From Eonycteris spelaea (Eukaryota; Chordata; Mammalia; Chiroptera; Pteropodidae): a stretch of 64,000 bases of DNA. The stretch's first letter is position 1; each line of letters begins with the position of its first letter. Shown here one piece after another: positions 11,676 through 24,600 of the stretch. The stretch lies in NCBI GenBank assembly GCA_003508835.1, contig PUFA01000118.1, forward strand, positions 856,001-920,000, given 5' to 3'. The position numbers were made by a program, and so were the translations under genes. A model generated the notes under the pieces. It searched no databases, was not told the origin of the DNA, and saw only the letters and a program-made list of their open reading frames with translations.

Positions 11676-12165
11676 AATGAATTTAGTAAAGACTCAGGAC
11701 ACAAAATTAACATACAAAAATCAGTTGCATTTTTATATGCTAAGAAGCAATCTGGAGAGAAATAGAAAAAACAATCCCACATATAGTAGCATCAAAAACA
11801 ATTAAATACTTAGGACAAAATTTAATCAAGAAGGTGAAAAGACCTGTACACAGAAAACTATAAGACATTGATGAAAGAAATTGAAGACACAAATTAATAG
11901 AAAGACATCTTACATTCTAGGATTGAAAGAATTAATATTGTGAAAATGTCTATACTACTCAAATACTTTTTACAGAAAGAGAACAAAATTATTCTAAAAC
12001 TTATATGGAACCACAAAGCTACCTTAAGAAAAATAAATCTGGAAGAATCTCACTTTCTGACTTAAACTATATTCTAAAGTTATAATAGTCAAAACAGTAT
12101 GGTACTGTGATGAAAACAGGCACACAGACCAGTGGAACAGAATAGAGAGCCCAGAAACAAACATT
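11676..12165 (+). mobile_element. L1 ORF2 internal fragment
   Basis: The sense strand reads 'acatacaaaaatcagttgca', 'atatagtagcatcaaaaaca', 'tatggaaccacaaagctacc' and 'agaccagtggaacagaatag', the L1 ORF2 region just downstream of the reverse transcriptase palm. Stops and frameshifts are frequent. Its 5' edge abuts the MIR. Confidence 0.9.
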
Positions 12166-12199
12166 GCTATGGGAGTGTGTGTATTAAGCATAAGGGGAG

Positions 12200-12404
12200 A
12201 CTATAGGTGCTTGAAGAGACATGAATGACTTCATGGAGATGGCAGGATTTGAGCAAGACCTGAAAGAAAAATAGAATGTTGTCATTGGACATGACAAGAG
12301 AGATTATGTTTTGAGTCAGGCAGAGGTGGGCAATGGTCTGAGGCTGGATAGGTATGTAGAGGCCAGATTATAAAAGGCTTTGTAAGATGTACAAAAGAGT
12401 ATAG
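12200..12404 (-). mobile_element. L2, first part of a copy split by L1
   Basis: 'gatggcaggatttgagcaag', 'agaggccagattataaaagg' and 'ctttgtaagatg' follow antisense L2. The copy is interrupted by an L1 and resumes near 13110. Confidence 0.72.
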
Positions 12405-13045
12405 GTATTATATATAGTTGTTGTTGTGTTTAAATACATGTATCACAACACTTACCATCTTAACCATTTTTAAGTGTAAAGTTTAGCGATATTAAATGCA
12501 TTCATCATGTTATGCTACCATCACCACCACTCATTAAACAATAACTCACCATTCCTCCAACCCCTGGCAATCACCATTCTACTTTTGTTTCTAATAATTT
12601 AGATCACTCTGAATATTTCCTGCAAGTGGAATATATATAGTATTTGTCCTCTTTTGACTGGCTTATTTCACTTAGTATAATGTCCTTAATATTAATTCAT
12701 GTTGTAGTATATGTCAAAATTTCCTTCATTTTAAAGGCTAAGTAATATTTCATTTTATGCCTATACCACATTTGACGTATCCATTGATGAATGTTTGCAT
12801 TGTTTCTATATCTTAGCTATAGTGAAACTACTGCTATGAATATGGGTATAAAAATATCTCTTCAGGATTCTTTTAAAAACAAATATATATATTTTTGTTA
12901 TGTACCCAGATGTGAAATTGCTGGATCACATGGTAATTTTATTTATAATTTTTATGAGGAAATGCCATACTTTTTTCCATAGTAGCAGCACCATTTATAT
13001 TTCCCCAACAGTGCTCAAGAGTAAGAAGTACACATTTTAACCTCA
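12405..13045 (-). mobile_element. L1 3' end inserted in L2
   Basis: Antisense L1 3' UTR and ORF2 end: 'cacaacacttaccatcttaa', 'cctggcaatcaccattctac', 'ggctaagtaatatttcattt' and 'aaattgctggatcacatggt'. Short open frames inside are non-coding. Confidence 0.88.
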
Positions 13046-13109
13046 TCTGTGAAAGGGTCAAATCAAAAACTGTTACTAGAATTGCATTATGATCATATTT
13101 ATATGTTGT

Positions 13110-13425
13110 TAGGAACTGACGGTGGCTCATTGGAAGATGAATGAGAGGAAGGAAGAATGGAGATAGAGAAATGCAGTGGATATCCGGATTTGCGGGGAGC
13201 ATCGAGGATAGGAAGAATATGACTTATTTGAGAGCCATGTAATGTCCAAGACTCGTATTTAATTAGTGAGTAAATGAGAGTGGGAGGAATCTGGGATGAC
13301 TCCAAGAGTTTTGACTGACAAGTGGTTCCAGGGTGTTTGATGTCATCTAACAGAGACAGGGGAAATAAGAGGGGGAGTAGGCTTGGGGGAGAGAGTGAGT
13401 TCAGATTTATAAATAATGGGTGTGA
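13110..13425 (-). mobile_element. L2, second part of a copy split by L1
   Basis: 'ctgggatgactccaagagtt', 'agggggagtaggcttggggg' and 'gagtgagttcagatttataa' are in antisense L2 order, downstream of the 12200-12404 part. The two minus-strand frames here (12939-13305) are remnants, not genes. Confidence 0.7.
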
Positions 13426-13499
13426 GGATCCAGTGGGATCCCCAGGAAGAAATACCTGGCACCGAGCTAGATATTCCTAAGCTACCATTCAATCACCAG

Positions 13500-13642
13500 T
13501 TTTAATTGCCCTCTTTTCTTACACATGTGAACGAAATATAAACTCTTTGAGGGCAGGCTGTCTTGTTAACTGTTGTAAGTGTTAAACCTACTAAAACATA
13601 TAACAAATAATAAGTGCTCAGTTATTATGTGTGGAATAAATA
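13500..13642 (+). repeat. L2 3' end fragment
   Basis: 'actctttgagggcaggctgt' and 'ataagtgctcagttattatg' follow the L2 3' end, ending in 'ggaataaata'. Confidence 0.75.
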
Positions 13643-14340
13643 CACGGGTCTGAACTCAAGAGCAGGGCCTAAGGTGGTTATGAAGGTTTGAATGTCAGCA
13701 AGCAGGTGGCCAGTGAAGTTTTTTTTTCTATCAGCTAGGGTGACAGCAAGAAGCAAATGGACTGAAGATAATTTAATTATTTACAAAGGTGTCTGCATGG
13801 TTGAGGGAGCGGAGCTGAACAGACAGCTATTTGTTTTGTACAGGGGAGAATTAGCTTTACCAGAGCCTATAAGGGCTAGAGCCTGGAGAAGCAGTAGCCT
13901 GGTGAGAGATGTATTTACAAAGTAGCGCCCCTGTCAAAACTGGGGCGCCAAAGCAGAGGGGGCTACAGAGAGAAACATCCAAACTTCCCTTTTCTGCTCC
14001 TCTCTGACCTTCCACTGATATCTCTGGGCGGAATCCACCAGAGGACAAGGGGACTTTAGTACTATGGTCTGGTCCGTTGTCGTATTCCCTGTGAAGCAGG
14101 TGATTTAGAAAGACGCGTGCAATAGTAGAGGCCACTTATCCATGGCGAGACTTTGCTTAGTTCCCAAACTAGATAATTGTTGGTTTAGTTGCTGAATGCT
14201 TATTTAGGACATTTCGCTTTGAATTTCCATAAACAGACCGCTTCTGCAAATACACTTCCGTTTTGGAGCTCTCTCATTTGATCACAGGAAACACTCCTTC
14301 CTCCGGCTGTTGTAGAATTTTCTCTTCTATGGCCTCATAT
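13643..14340. other. Unclassified, locally less AT-rich
   Basis: Facing open frames at 13692-13925 (plus) and 13857-14135 (minus) have no recognised domain. A few CpGs near 13920-14130 do not amount to an island. It could be an unnamed LTR remnant. Confidence 0.35.
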
Positions 14341-17300
14341 CTCTGACCACATCAGGTGTGAGCCAAGACAAGGACATCCCCTCAGATATTTGACCACCAG
14401 GGAGATAAGTACCACATTCCTCCTTCCCTGCGAATTTTTTTTAGAACCACTTCTTCCTCCTAGAGGTAAATTCTGATTTCAGACACTCTTTCCCCTCTGC
14501 TAAACGTATAACTTGGGCTAAACAGACAGGACTTACCTAGCATATGGCCAATCCCAGTTCTGTTCACTAAATCCATCTACTCGAGAATGGGTAAAAGCCC
14601 ATCGACAGTGCTTTTTATGTCCTGTCATCCTTTCCAAGCTTTCCCCTCTACGGTTGGTAAGTAACAAGAATTTGAAATCAAGACATCAGAGCATGTTCAC
14701 TTTTTGTCTGATTATTGAGTGGATCTCAGTACTCAGTTTGGGCTTTCTATATTTTACGGATAATAAACATGAGTCACCAGACTCCTCTACGAGGCACCTG
14801 GCCAGTCTCAGCAGAAAGCCTTCCCTTGTTAGTGTGCTTCCCTCTCAAACTGTTCACTGTTTCAGACTTTTCCCTGAGAACAATAACAGAGCTTCTTTCT
14901 AATAAGGCAGTTCTTAGGAAGGTTACTCTACCAGATTAGACAGCCACCTCTCACTCTGTTTAATTTTGTAGTTATTCGATACTGAAGTGAAATTTCCTGA
15001 TCCTCTTTCCTATTGATTACAGATAGCATAATTAAGGGAGAATAAAAGATATCCGGCTCAATCAACTTATATGTTTAATTTTAGCTGAACTACATATTCA
15101 CACTGGTACTATAAAACAGAAGATGAATGTATATGTATATATACGTACACACATATATATATATTCAAAAAATAATAATTTGGAGCACGTGTCTAGAGGC
15201 TTACCTCATCCTCTTCTCAAAAGCCTATCTAACAAAATAAGATAGGCCACAGAATTCAATCACTCCAAGTGAGTTTGGAGTGTGCCTCCGTATCCTTTTC
15301 ATACTAGGTTGAGATACTATTTGATTGACTGCCTGTCCTGTGGAGGGAAGATGCTATTTGATTTCACTCTAAAGATATGCTCCTTCTTTATCACAAATTT
15401 CAAGATTCACTTTTTGCTATGACTTCTGGAGCAACAGTAGAATGTCACTTTCAACTCTGATGGTTTCTCTGTGTGAGTGCAATGTAACAAAGAGGGTAAT
15501 CCAGATCTCATCCTGTGTCCTCAGTTGGCTTAGTTTATCATGGACAACAAAATTAAATAGCGGTAAGAGAAGAATTCATTGAGTTGTTGCTAATCCTTCT
15601 GGGTCAAGGAAAGAAGAGTTGCTGGTATGTTACCTTTTATTTCTTGTTTATACTTGGCCTTCTCCGGATGACTTTGACTTTGCTCTGCTGACACAGCTTA
15701 CCTCAGGGGCATTGTGAATAGCAGTACATATTTGTTGTGGGGTGTGTTTTCTCGTTTCTGTCACATGACCAATGGTGGTGGTAAATATAGGTGGGCATTT
15801 TGATATGACCTTAAAACAATCCAATTTTTCAATACTGAGAAATGATAGGAAAACAGAGAACAGTGTTACTTTTGGCCCCGAAGCATTTTCTAGGTCAGTT
15901 CTATAAGAAGGGAACTAGTTCTATTGAGAACTATTTTTAATCAGAAAAATTTTCTAAGAAATATGTTTAATTGATTTTACTACTGAGTGTTGGGAATGTG
16001 GAGCAAAAGACAACTAGCATCAGTTAGAACCTTGGAGCTGACAACTACAACTCAGTAATGCTCCTGTTTCTGGAGTGTGATTTGCAGGATGAAAATGTAT
16101 ATGTCTCTACAGCTTCTGAAGTCGGCCATTTTCAGGATAATTGGAGCACAGTTGTTTATATCAACACATAATCCATCCAATTCCAATTATCCAAATAATT
16201 GGATCACAATATGGTTAGCTCGAATAATTTTAACATTCATATCAGATTGACCTTTAACTCGTGATTTGGGGACTCTGTGATCAGCTTCTATGGCAACCAA
16301 GGAAAATACAACCAAGCTGTGATAGATTTGGTTGATCCTTATAAGCCTTGTGGTGAACTACTGCTAAAGAACGCCCATTTGCAGACAGGCCGAACCTTGG
16401 CAGTGGTCCATATTAGCTCTGCTCAAGTGCAGAGAATTTTATAGATCCCTTCAAATTCATTAGGACCACTATCTCTTTCTTAATGAAAATAAACCCTTAC
16501 TCAGTCAGATTCACTTCGGCAGTCCTTTGTTTTTCAGTCAATTGAGTCAGGTTTTTTTCACATCTAAATTTCCCCCAAATACTCCCTAATGAGTTTCATT
16601 TTCATTCTGCTTTTAAAAATTCAGATATAAAAAGCATTTGCATTATTAATATCCTTTTCAAAAAAAATGTATTTCGGTTCATTTTGAATGGTCATACATT
16701 TTCCTCCAAGTCTGGGTGGAATCTTTCTGCATCTGGATTGTAACATAGGTCAAATAAAATCCATGTGTGACTATACCACCACAGCTGTTCAAATCATCAT
16801 TACCACCATCACGATCATCAAACCTTTTACCATACATTACACATGAGTAAAAATATTCCTGGGTAAAGTGAACTTATTTTTAAGACATATAAACAGACTC
16901 AAAATCTAAAATTTGTATACTATTTTGAAACCTAATATACTATCAGACTGATTTTGTACTAAAATTCTTTTCTGTAAACCTATCTATAGCCATCTTACCA
17001 ATGAGGCATGTATAAGAATACTGCAATCTTTCTTATCTATATTATTTTTGGTTATATTTTGATCACATTATTTTTTTGGAGGAAGGAGGATACATCAAAT
17101 TATATTTTCAGATTATATTATTTGTTCATAGTTTTCTATTTCGATTTCGATACTTTATAACATTGTGAAACCAAATTCCCCGATTCTGTTTCAGCCCTGT
17201 AGTATTTCATCTGAGATATAAGACTGCTTTTTCTGTCTCTTGGGGATGACGTGGACCATGAATAATAAACCACTTAGTGGTTCTGGAAAGATAAGTGCTT

Positions 17301-19499
17301 CTTTCTAGTTCTGCTATACAACACAGGTTTTCTCCCTTGTGGAGAGGTGAAATAGGGTAAAGAATGAAAATTTTAAAGCAGTGACATGGAAAATTCTTAG
17401 CATTCTCTCCTTTAGTATCCCACAAGCTCAACATCTCTCAGAAATATCGTATCTGTCAGTATTTTGACAACCAAGAACACATTTGTATCCAAACATTTGC
17501 TATTTTTATATTCCTCTCATCAGATTCTCAGTTCACCCCCTCCCAAAATAAGCAAACCACTAACCCTGATGCTGATCTAAATGGATCCTATGTTTTCTAC
17601 TATTATAATGTAAATGTTTTAATAAATGCATAAACTTGTAGCACAAAACCCCACAAATACAGAGGAAGAATAAGCTCTATTTCTTAAACAGGTCAAGTCA
17701 TAGAATTTCCTGTTCACAACCAGAGATTGCCAGAGTGACATGTATGTGTACTACCTCTCTGATCTGAGCCCACACAGGTAAGATGAGCTTTAGAAATCTT
17801 TAACCCAATTTCTGCAAAGTAGCTGGCCTTCGGGATAAAGATAACTTTACTGAAAGCCCAACAGTACAGCTATTCTGAGTGAGTGCACTTTCTAAAGGTA
17901 CAAATTGTCTTTTGACTGTAATTATGTAATCCTCAAAACAACAAAACAATGATGGCTGCCCTGGAGTTGATTGATCTCATTGCACGTGGGATGATGGCTA
18001 CATCCATGGAGAGGAACGGAAGTTAGAGGAGTGCTGTATTTTGAAGTCAGTTCACAGCAGTCTTCCCAGAGCTTCTGGTAGGGGTGCAAAACCAGAGGGC
18101 ACTGTCTAGGAGAGGGATAAATCCATGCTTGGTTAAGTCACTGATTTTTTCACATGACAAACCAGGCCAACTTAGTATAGCTATTAGAGTATATCAGCAG
18201 TGGTTTCTAAAAAGTATTGTTACCACAGATGTTACTGCAAGATAATCAAAAGAACACATCTAATTTGGGGATGTAGAGTACTTATTTCTGTAGCTGATTC
18301 TATCATTTGAAGCTTTCAAAGCTGAAGCCTTTCATGATTAAGCACATATTATTCTCCTGGAAGATATTTCTTTTTTGGCAGATAAGATAATGGAACAGAT
18401 CCACTGTTTGTCAAGAGGAGTTACTGTGTCATTAAAAAGCCTTTAACACAATGTTTTCTCTTTTCCATGCTGGTTGAAAAGATTCGAATGCAAAAGCACA
18501 GATATAACAATAACAGTACAAAACCTAAATTGTCCATGGAAAAGCTTAAACCAACTTAAAATTTTCCATTTGCCAAATGCTCTTCAGGCAATTTAAATGT
18601 AATTCAAAACAGGCACTCAGTAGCCACAGATGTGTGTTGCTTCAAAATGGTCTTTGTCTTATTACATACATCCAATTTTTTCTAAAAATTGTCTCTAGCA
18701 GCAGGAGAAAAAAAATATACCCCAAATCAATTACTAAATTTATATGATTAAAATCTTTTTTTTTCCCTTAAGTATTATCATTTACCTCAAAGAATCCTTA
18801 GAGGTTTGGCCTTATAAATTTTTATATACTGTTCTATGAACTTGAGAACAATGCTAAGAAGGGCCTTTTGTAGTGCAATAAGAGATCATGAATTCAAGGA
18901 AATGATCTAAAAGACTGCTAACTGTGGGAATAGATACAGAGGGGCTTCTATTTTTGCTCATTTGTACATTGAGCTATCACAATATTTACTAGAGGACAAA
19001 AATGTGCCCCGAATATCTTTCAGAACTTACTCGATAGTGCTAGGTGCCACCCAGGGTGTCTGTTATCTTAAACATTGAAGTCCCTTGATGAATTTATAGT
19101 TTAGGAGACATCTGATGAGGAAGTTATGAAAGATTCCTGCGACCTTTTGGAGGTTGGTAAAGGTCACTGATTGACAAAGACCAGAATGTTTAAGACTTTA
19201 TTTGCCATCGCCGTTCTGGACCCACATAAGCATGATGCTCTATAAAATTCTCAACCTGAGTTCTCCTTGGAAAAGTGGGCTGGTATGTGGGGTGCCACCC
19301 CACCCAGAGAACAGTCCAGAAAGGAAACTTGTGTCTTGGGGAGGATTCTGTCCCTCAGTTCTTGGGTCCTCAGGAGAGGAAAGAACCCCTGAAGCTTCTG
19401 AGCCACCTCATTCAAGGGTCCTCTACCTTGACTGGGACAGAGAAGTGATTGAGATCTCAGATTGATTCAGTCTGGTTGCATGGAATGATGGCTTCCTCA
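14341..19499. other. Long single-copy-looking block, no gene
   Basis: I recognise no interspersed repeat over about 5 kb. Minor items are TA-rich sequence at 15130-15165, an 11-bp inverted repeat at 16135-16192, and open frames at 14654-14939, 17207-17434 and 19202-19465 without known motifs. 18460-18680 has the compositional look of a conserved noncoding element. The lack of repeats compared with the first 13 kb is notable but may reflect my limits on very old copies. Confidence 0.4.
16135..16192. repeat. 11-bp inverted repeat
   Basis: GGATAATTGGA at 16135-16145 is the exact reverse complement of TCCAATTATCC at 16182-16192, with a 36-nt spacer. A partial third copy, 'aataattgga', follows at about 16195. 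The core contains TAATT homeodomain-type sequence. Confidence 0.85.
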
Positions 19500-19690
19500 T
19501 GTAACTACTGTATGTAATTTCTCTAAACCTCAGTTCTTCGTAAGTGGATAAGATTATTGGTACTCATGTCTCAGGGCTGTGAGAATTAAATGAGATTTCA
19601 CATGTAAATACTGAGTGCAACACCTGCCACATAGTAAGTGTTCAATAAATATGGGCACGTGGTAGCAGTGTCTGTTCTGAGATAAGGAAG
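19500..19690 (+). repeat. MIR
   Basis: Sense MIR 3' half: 'tctaaacctcagttcttcgt', 'ggataagattattggtactc', 'gagaattaaatgagatttca', 'ccacatagtaagtgttcaat'. Confidence 0.88.
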
Positions 19691-21231
19691 GGAATACCTG
19701 ACATTTTGAGAGTTTGACTATGGAAAACGTTTCGCAAAATACCCATGAAATGTAATGGTCCACTCTCTTCTCTGTCAGCTTCCCTGAAGGTGTATTATGG
19801 AGTCTACCTGATTTGTCAAGGCCAGTGCTAGACAAAAATCATCAGGTCCCCCCGTGGCTCTTTGGTGGGCTCTCTCCTTCTTTTTAGAGTCTGTCTCACC
19901 TTGGGTAATTGGAAGATAATTGATAAAGCAGTAAATTTGCAATCCATTCTCTTCCTATGGGGCTTCCTTGTGTAAACATAAACATGCTAATGGCAGACCT
20001 GGTAAAAGCTTAATGGTTTTTAGGATGCATCATTTGTGTAGGATTGCTGTGGTAAAAAATCTGGACTCTGTGAATAAAGGGGACATGGACCCACAGAATA
20101 ACTCACAGAAGCTATGTAACTCCCTGAGCATAAGATGGAATAACTTGATGCCTGATACAGCTCTCTTCTACATTAGTGATACGAACCACATATATTGCTT
20201 AGAGATCTCACCTGTTAATGTGGCCAGAGCATGCTCACTGTGGCAGGAAAGGCCCCAGGGAGTTGCGTAAGGGTGACAGACTTTCCCTCCTTTTCCTGTA
20301 CTTCATGATGACTTGTATCCTTGAAATTATTAGTAAAGCTTGATGCCGGATGACATCTCTGATTCGACAGCCACTTAACTGACAGTCTGATCCTATATGC
20401 TGTCCTGTAGCAAGACGACCTTTGTGAACGCTTTGATTCTTAAATCACTCTGAAAGCTGCAAAGGAAATACAGTGCCTTATGCATAAAAATGTTTCCCCC
20501 AAATATTTGTTAAATAAAGGATAAACCAATGAGAGTAAATAGACAAATAAATGAATGGGGACTTATTCTTTTTATTGTCATTTGAAACTCTCAAGAAGAC
20601 AGTAAAAGAAATCAAACACTGCAGAGTGACTTTAAAAGTCAATTTCTAGGCATCATGATTGGCTGACAGGGATATGAGTAGATCAAGAGGCTCCCCAAAC
20701 TCATCAGACCTAGAACCCTGCCTATTTGTGTGTTGGCCTTGCATAGATTTTTTTTAATGATTTACCAAAATGAAATTGTCAAAATTTAAGTCAACGAATT
20801 ATTTGAACTGATTATATTTTAGCCTGAGTCTGTAGATCTTTTGCTGATTGTCCTGACTGCAAATGACCTTAAAGGAGCATTATGCAGAATAGAACAGCTT
20901 ATTTCAGTGATACATAAAGAGATCTCTTACAAGAAATTTTAGGACTTAAAAAAGCACGAATTGGCCAAGACTTGCTGAATATATTTGGAATTACACATTC
21001 CTGGCAGTATATAATAAATCATTCTTTTACCAAGATTCCTTCTTAGCTTAGAATGCATTCTCCCTTCTATGCAAATTATGCCAGCATCAAAAAAATGGGA
21101 TCTGGTTGGTCTTATTGGAATAGACTTAGAGGGGAAATAGAACTGACACTTCTGTCCTGGAGGAGACTTTTCTAAAGCCCTGTATACTTTTTACCTGATA
21201 GAGTAGAACATGTACTTTCAGGCTCATAGGC

Positions 21232-21234
<3 letters not shown>
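19691..21234. other. Single-copy-looking sequence, no gene
   Basis: Nothing is recognised. A 100-codon plus-strand frame (19968-20270) and a 93-codon minus-strand frame (19554-19835, partly inside the MIR) have no known motif. 20380-20670 could be conserved noncoding sequence but I cannot test this. Confidence 0.4.

Positions 21235-21290
<56 letters not shown>
21235..21290. repeat. (GA)28 microsatellite
   Basis: A pure 56-nt GA tract bounded by 'ggctgc' and 'catccacc'. Confidence 0.98.
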
Positions 21291-21293
<3 letters not shown>

Positions 21294-21479
21294 CCACCAT
21301 AGACCTCACTGAGGATATATTGAAGGTTTATGATGTTATATTTGGCATTACAAGGAAACAAGGGCTAAGTCAATAAAGTTTTTTTATAAATAAGACTTAA
21401 GAAAAGCAATTGAAAACTCCCAAAGATGAAAACTATACTATTGCAAGTTCTGTCCATGTCTGTTTTGTTCAGCTTTGTA

Positions 21480-21548
21480 TTGTAGCTTTATTGTCCATCA
21501 CAATACTTGATATATAGTTAGGACTCAGTAAATGTTTGTTGAATTAAT
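21480..21548 (+). repeat. L2 3' end fragment
   Basis: 'atatagttaggactcagtaa' followed by 'atgtttgttgaatta' matches the L2 terminus. Confidence 0.72.
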
Positions 21549-22559
21549 ATATGGAATGATCAGCCTTCTCACTTTTTCTCTATTGTCTTACAGTACAAAA
21601 TGTTTATATGTCCATCAGAAGTTTGCTGCATCTGGTCATACCTTCTATTCTAGAGTCCTATTATCTGACAGCAAAAATGAGAATGCACATTCTTTTGCTA
21701 TTAGTGCTGTATTTGTGAAAATTTCCACAAGAGTACACAAGATTCTGGGCTCTACTGTGGGAGCTGCAGGCGAGCTAACTTCAGAGTATTTAAGGAAAGC
21801 AATCCTGTAATTATGTTAGCAAAAATTTGTAAATAGAAAAGAACTACAGCCTGCCAAAGTATTTTTAAGAAGAGACATATTGTTGATTTGTTCCACGTTT
21901 AACAACTAATATAAACAAGAAAATTCCTGCCTTTTGTCATGTGTCAGACATTCTGTCCTCTAGAATAACAACGACTTCTTTGGAAAACACATCTGGTTTC
22001 TGAGCCCAGCCCTGTCCATCAATAAACAGATGGTTTTGAAAGAGAAACCAGAAGGCGGGACCATGGATTAAGCTACAGGCATTTTTCCAAGTAGAATTTC
22101 CTTCTTGGCAATTTGAAGCTTGAGATAGTCCCTCAATATCAAAACCCCATTTCATGTGTTTACAATGTGATTTGGAAAATTAAAATATAGAAATAGGAGT
22201 GATGGTGGAAATACAGAATTGGTTGTCCACATTTAAATATTTAAATTTGTAATTCAGGTTGCTTAATCTATAATGTTAGCAACATGCTAGAAGATTAGGA
22301 AGTGTGGTAAAAATGCATAGGTCAAAAATTGCAATTGGACTTCCATCTTTATGTAAATGGCTTAACATCTCTGGTCTTAGTGTTCTCACCTTCAGTGTAA
22401 AAGTTTAGGCAGATGAGTCCCAAATCTCCTACTAGTCCTAGACTTAGATAACTCATACATACTCCAATGGAGTTCGATCTGATACATTTTTTTTCTAAAG
22501 GACTATATATAGCAAATACTTCAAAAGCCTTAAAAATGATATAATAGTTGACTTTAAAT
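21549..22559. other. AT-rich sequence, nothing recognised
   Basis: A 92-codon plus frame whose open part continues from the L2 tail (21532-21810) has no known motif; minus frames at 21937-22155 and 22349-22570 likewise. Confidence 0.4.
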
Positions 22560-22755
22560 TCCACTTTCATAAAGATATCCTAAGAAAAAGAAATGAACAT
22601 ATATGCAAATATGTATGTACAAGGTAGTTTACTGCAGATAAATTTATAATAAGAAAATTTTTAAAGCAACAAAAATACTCATCCATAGATGATTAGTATA
22701 CAAACATATTCTGGTGTATCCATAAGCTTAAAAAGCAAAAGATGTTCTATGTTAC
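22560..22755 (+). mobile_element. Old L1 ORF2/3' fragment
   Basis: 'tatgtatgtacaaggtagtt', 'ttataataagaaaattttta' and 'actcatccatagatgattag' parallel the sense L1 passage usually read as 'gcattgtttgtaataagaaa' and 'ccatcaataggggattggtt'. Highly diverged. Confidence 0.65.
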
Positions 22756-23804
22756 TCTCAGCAACATTTCCTAAATGGCATGGCCAAAAAGAATGTGAAC
22801 AAATTATCTCGGACACACACCTGAGACTCTAGCAGAGGAAACAACAAAATGGAACCCTGCTTTAGTTGTCAAACATCTTGGGATTCCATATTGAAGCAGG
22901 AGTGCGGGGAAGGAACTAGGCTCTGTCGTGAGATCTGCTTACTGGGCTGTCATTGGTGCTTGGGAGTAGCTTGTGTGAAAGTAAAGATTCAGGTAGACAT
23001 AGCATGGCATCTGAAGAATTCAGCATTAAGTCACAGTTTCTGTCAATAGCCAGTACCAAAGGATCCAGAAGTGTCTTCTCAGGTGGGCAGAGTATAGACA
23101 TTGATGGGCAGTCAGGTGTTCACAAAAAAGGTACAACCAGGTATGATTCTCAACTGGTGGCAGGGGTCAAGGCTGGGCAGGATTCAAAAACAAAGAAGTT
23201 GCCAAGATTGGGGCAGGGGAAGATTAGAGAAAGATGGGTCACTATATCACTATCTGGGCACTTCAGAGTGGGAAACACTCTTTAGGTGTGGGATGCTGAC
23301 TTTGAAAATTAAGCATAAACTACATTTTAGAACAGGTAATAGGGGCAGTGAGCGACAAGTCAGATACTCAGAAAGCTCATTAGCTGGATCCACAGCTCTA
23401 GTTAATTTAATCAGGAGAGCATCTCCAAGCTGCGCCCCTAATAGAACGTCTTACAGATGGGGATGCCTGGTAGGCCAGGAGTGGGGAGATGAGAAGAAAA
23501 CGACACTATGATCCTGTAGTGTGATCTCTACAATCTTTGCTGCTGGCTTCACGGGGCGCATCCTGACACTGTCACCTTGGCTAAGTTCAAATTAGTAAGC
23601 CTGGGTAGAAATCAATCCAAGAACACAAATGGAGCCAAGGAAAAGCTGGTGAGATGATGAATTATATGGTTCATTTTTAAATACCATCATGTTTTTCAGT
23701 CCAATGATGTTTTTGATTTTACACTCGTTTTTGGACCATCATGTAGAGGCAACAATGCGTCTTCATAGGTGTCTTCTAAACATATGTCCTTCTGCAGCCT
23801 AAGG
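22756..23804. other. Unclassified, with overlapping chance frames
   Basis: Plus-strand frames of 110 and 136 codons overlap at 22953-23511. No hydrophobic core, known motif or splice context is visible, and the codons are basic and low-complexity in a G/A-rich tract. I do not call a gene. A decayed LTR-like repeat is possible. Confidence 0.4.
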
Positions 23805-23905
23805 ACTTGTTTAATTCGACAGGCATCTGTTGAATTCCCACCCTGTGCCATGGGCTGTACCAAGCCCCAGAGAAACAATGATGAGTCTTATATAGCTCTC
23901 AATTG
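23805..23905 (-). repeat. L2 3' end fragment
   Basis: Antisense L2 end: 'ccaccctgtgccatgggctg' then 'caagccccagagaaacaatg' and 'atgagtcttatatagctctc'. Confidence 0.65.
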
Positions 23906-23939
23906 TGAGGTGCCCTGTGTTTACTTCATAAATGACAGG

Positions 23940-24030
23940 GTGACTACAAGTTTCTAGAGGGCAGGACCATCGTTTTCTCTGTATTCCCACAAGGTGTACA
24001 CTGAATGAACGATCTGTTGATCTGTGCCTT
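23940..24030 (+). repeat. L2 3' end fragment
   Basis: 'gtttctagagggcaggacca' and 'tctctgtattcccacaaggt' follow the L2 3' end order. Confidence 0.65.
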
Positions 24031-24114
24031 GCCTCATTTACTACTTCCCACGTTCACTGTTGCAGAGACTTAAACGACTTCACTATGTGGCCCACTGCTC
24101 TAATGAATTCTCAT

Positions 24115-24310
24115 AATTACAGAGCACTTATGCTGGGGCCTTTTGCAAGATTTTATGTTATTAATTATAACCCGATGAGGCAAGCACTTTTATTATTTCT
24201 GAGTTACAGGGCTTGAGTAATTTAAGGTCACAGTTACTAAGCAGAAAGCTCGAGTTTGAATCCAGGCAGCTCCATTTCTGAACACAAGCACTTAACAATT
24301 ATGCCATGTC
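24115..24310 (-). repeat. MIR, nearly complete
   Basis: Antisense MIR: 'aacccgatgaggcaagcact', 'gagtaatttaaggtcacagt', 'gagtttgaatccaggcagct', 'cacttaacaattatgccatg'. The B-box-like 'tttgaatcc' of the tRNA-related head is still readable. Confidence 0.88.
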
Positions 24311-24319
24311 TTATCAGTG

Positions 24320-24600
24320 GCAAGTGAAAGAAAGGTATGCTCTTCACCACTGAGGGATTTATAATCTGCTAGGGACACTAAAGCTAAAACACGAAGAACA
24401 ACAGAGGGTGATAGAGCATTTAGTATATGCTGCAGGCTAAAAGCTGTAGAGGTTGAAAGGGGGTGAGTCTAGTAGCAGGCAAAGGCTATTGAAGCGTGTC
24501 TTGGAAAGGGAATAGGATTTGGGGAGATCTACATGCAAGGAGAGTGTGCTTGGTGGAGAGGCAGTGAGTCAAGTGTGAATGAGGAACTGCCCAGCGCCCT
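24320..24600 (-). repeat. L2 fragment
   Basis: 'gatttataatctgctaggga', 'agtatatgctgcaggctaaa' and 'tgtcttggaaagggaatagg' are compatible with antisense L2 order but strongly diverged. Confidence 0.45.

Noticed and set aside
22953..23511. Overlapping 110- and 136-codon plus-strand frames
   Set aside because: Two different frames open in the same G/A-rich stretch, no motif, no splice or promoter context. Composition effect is more likely.
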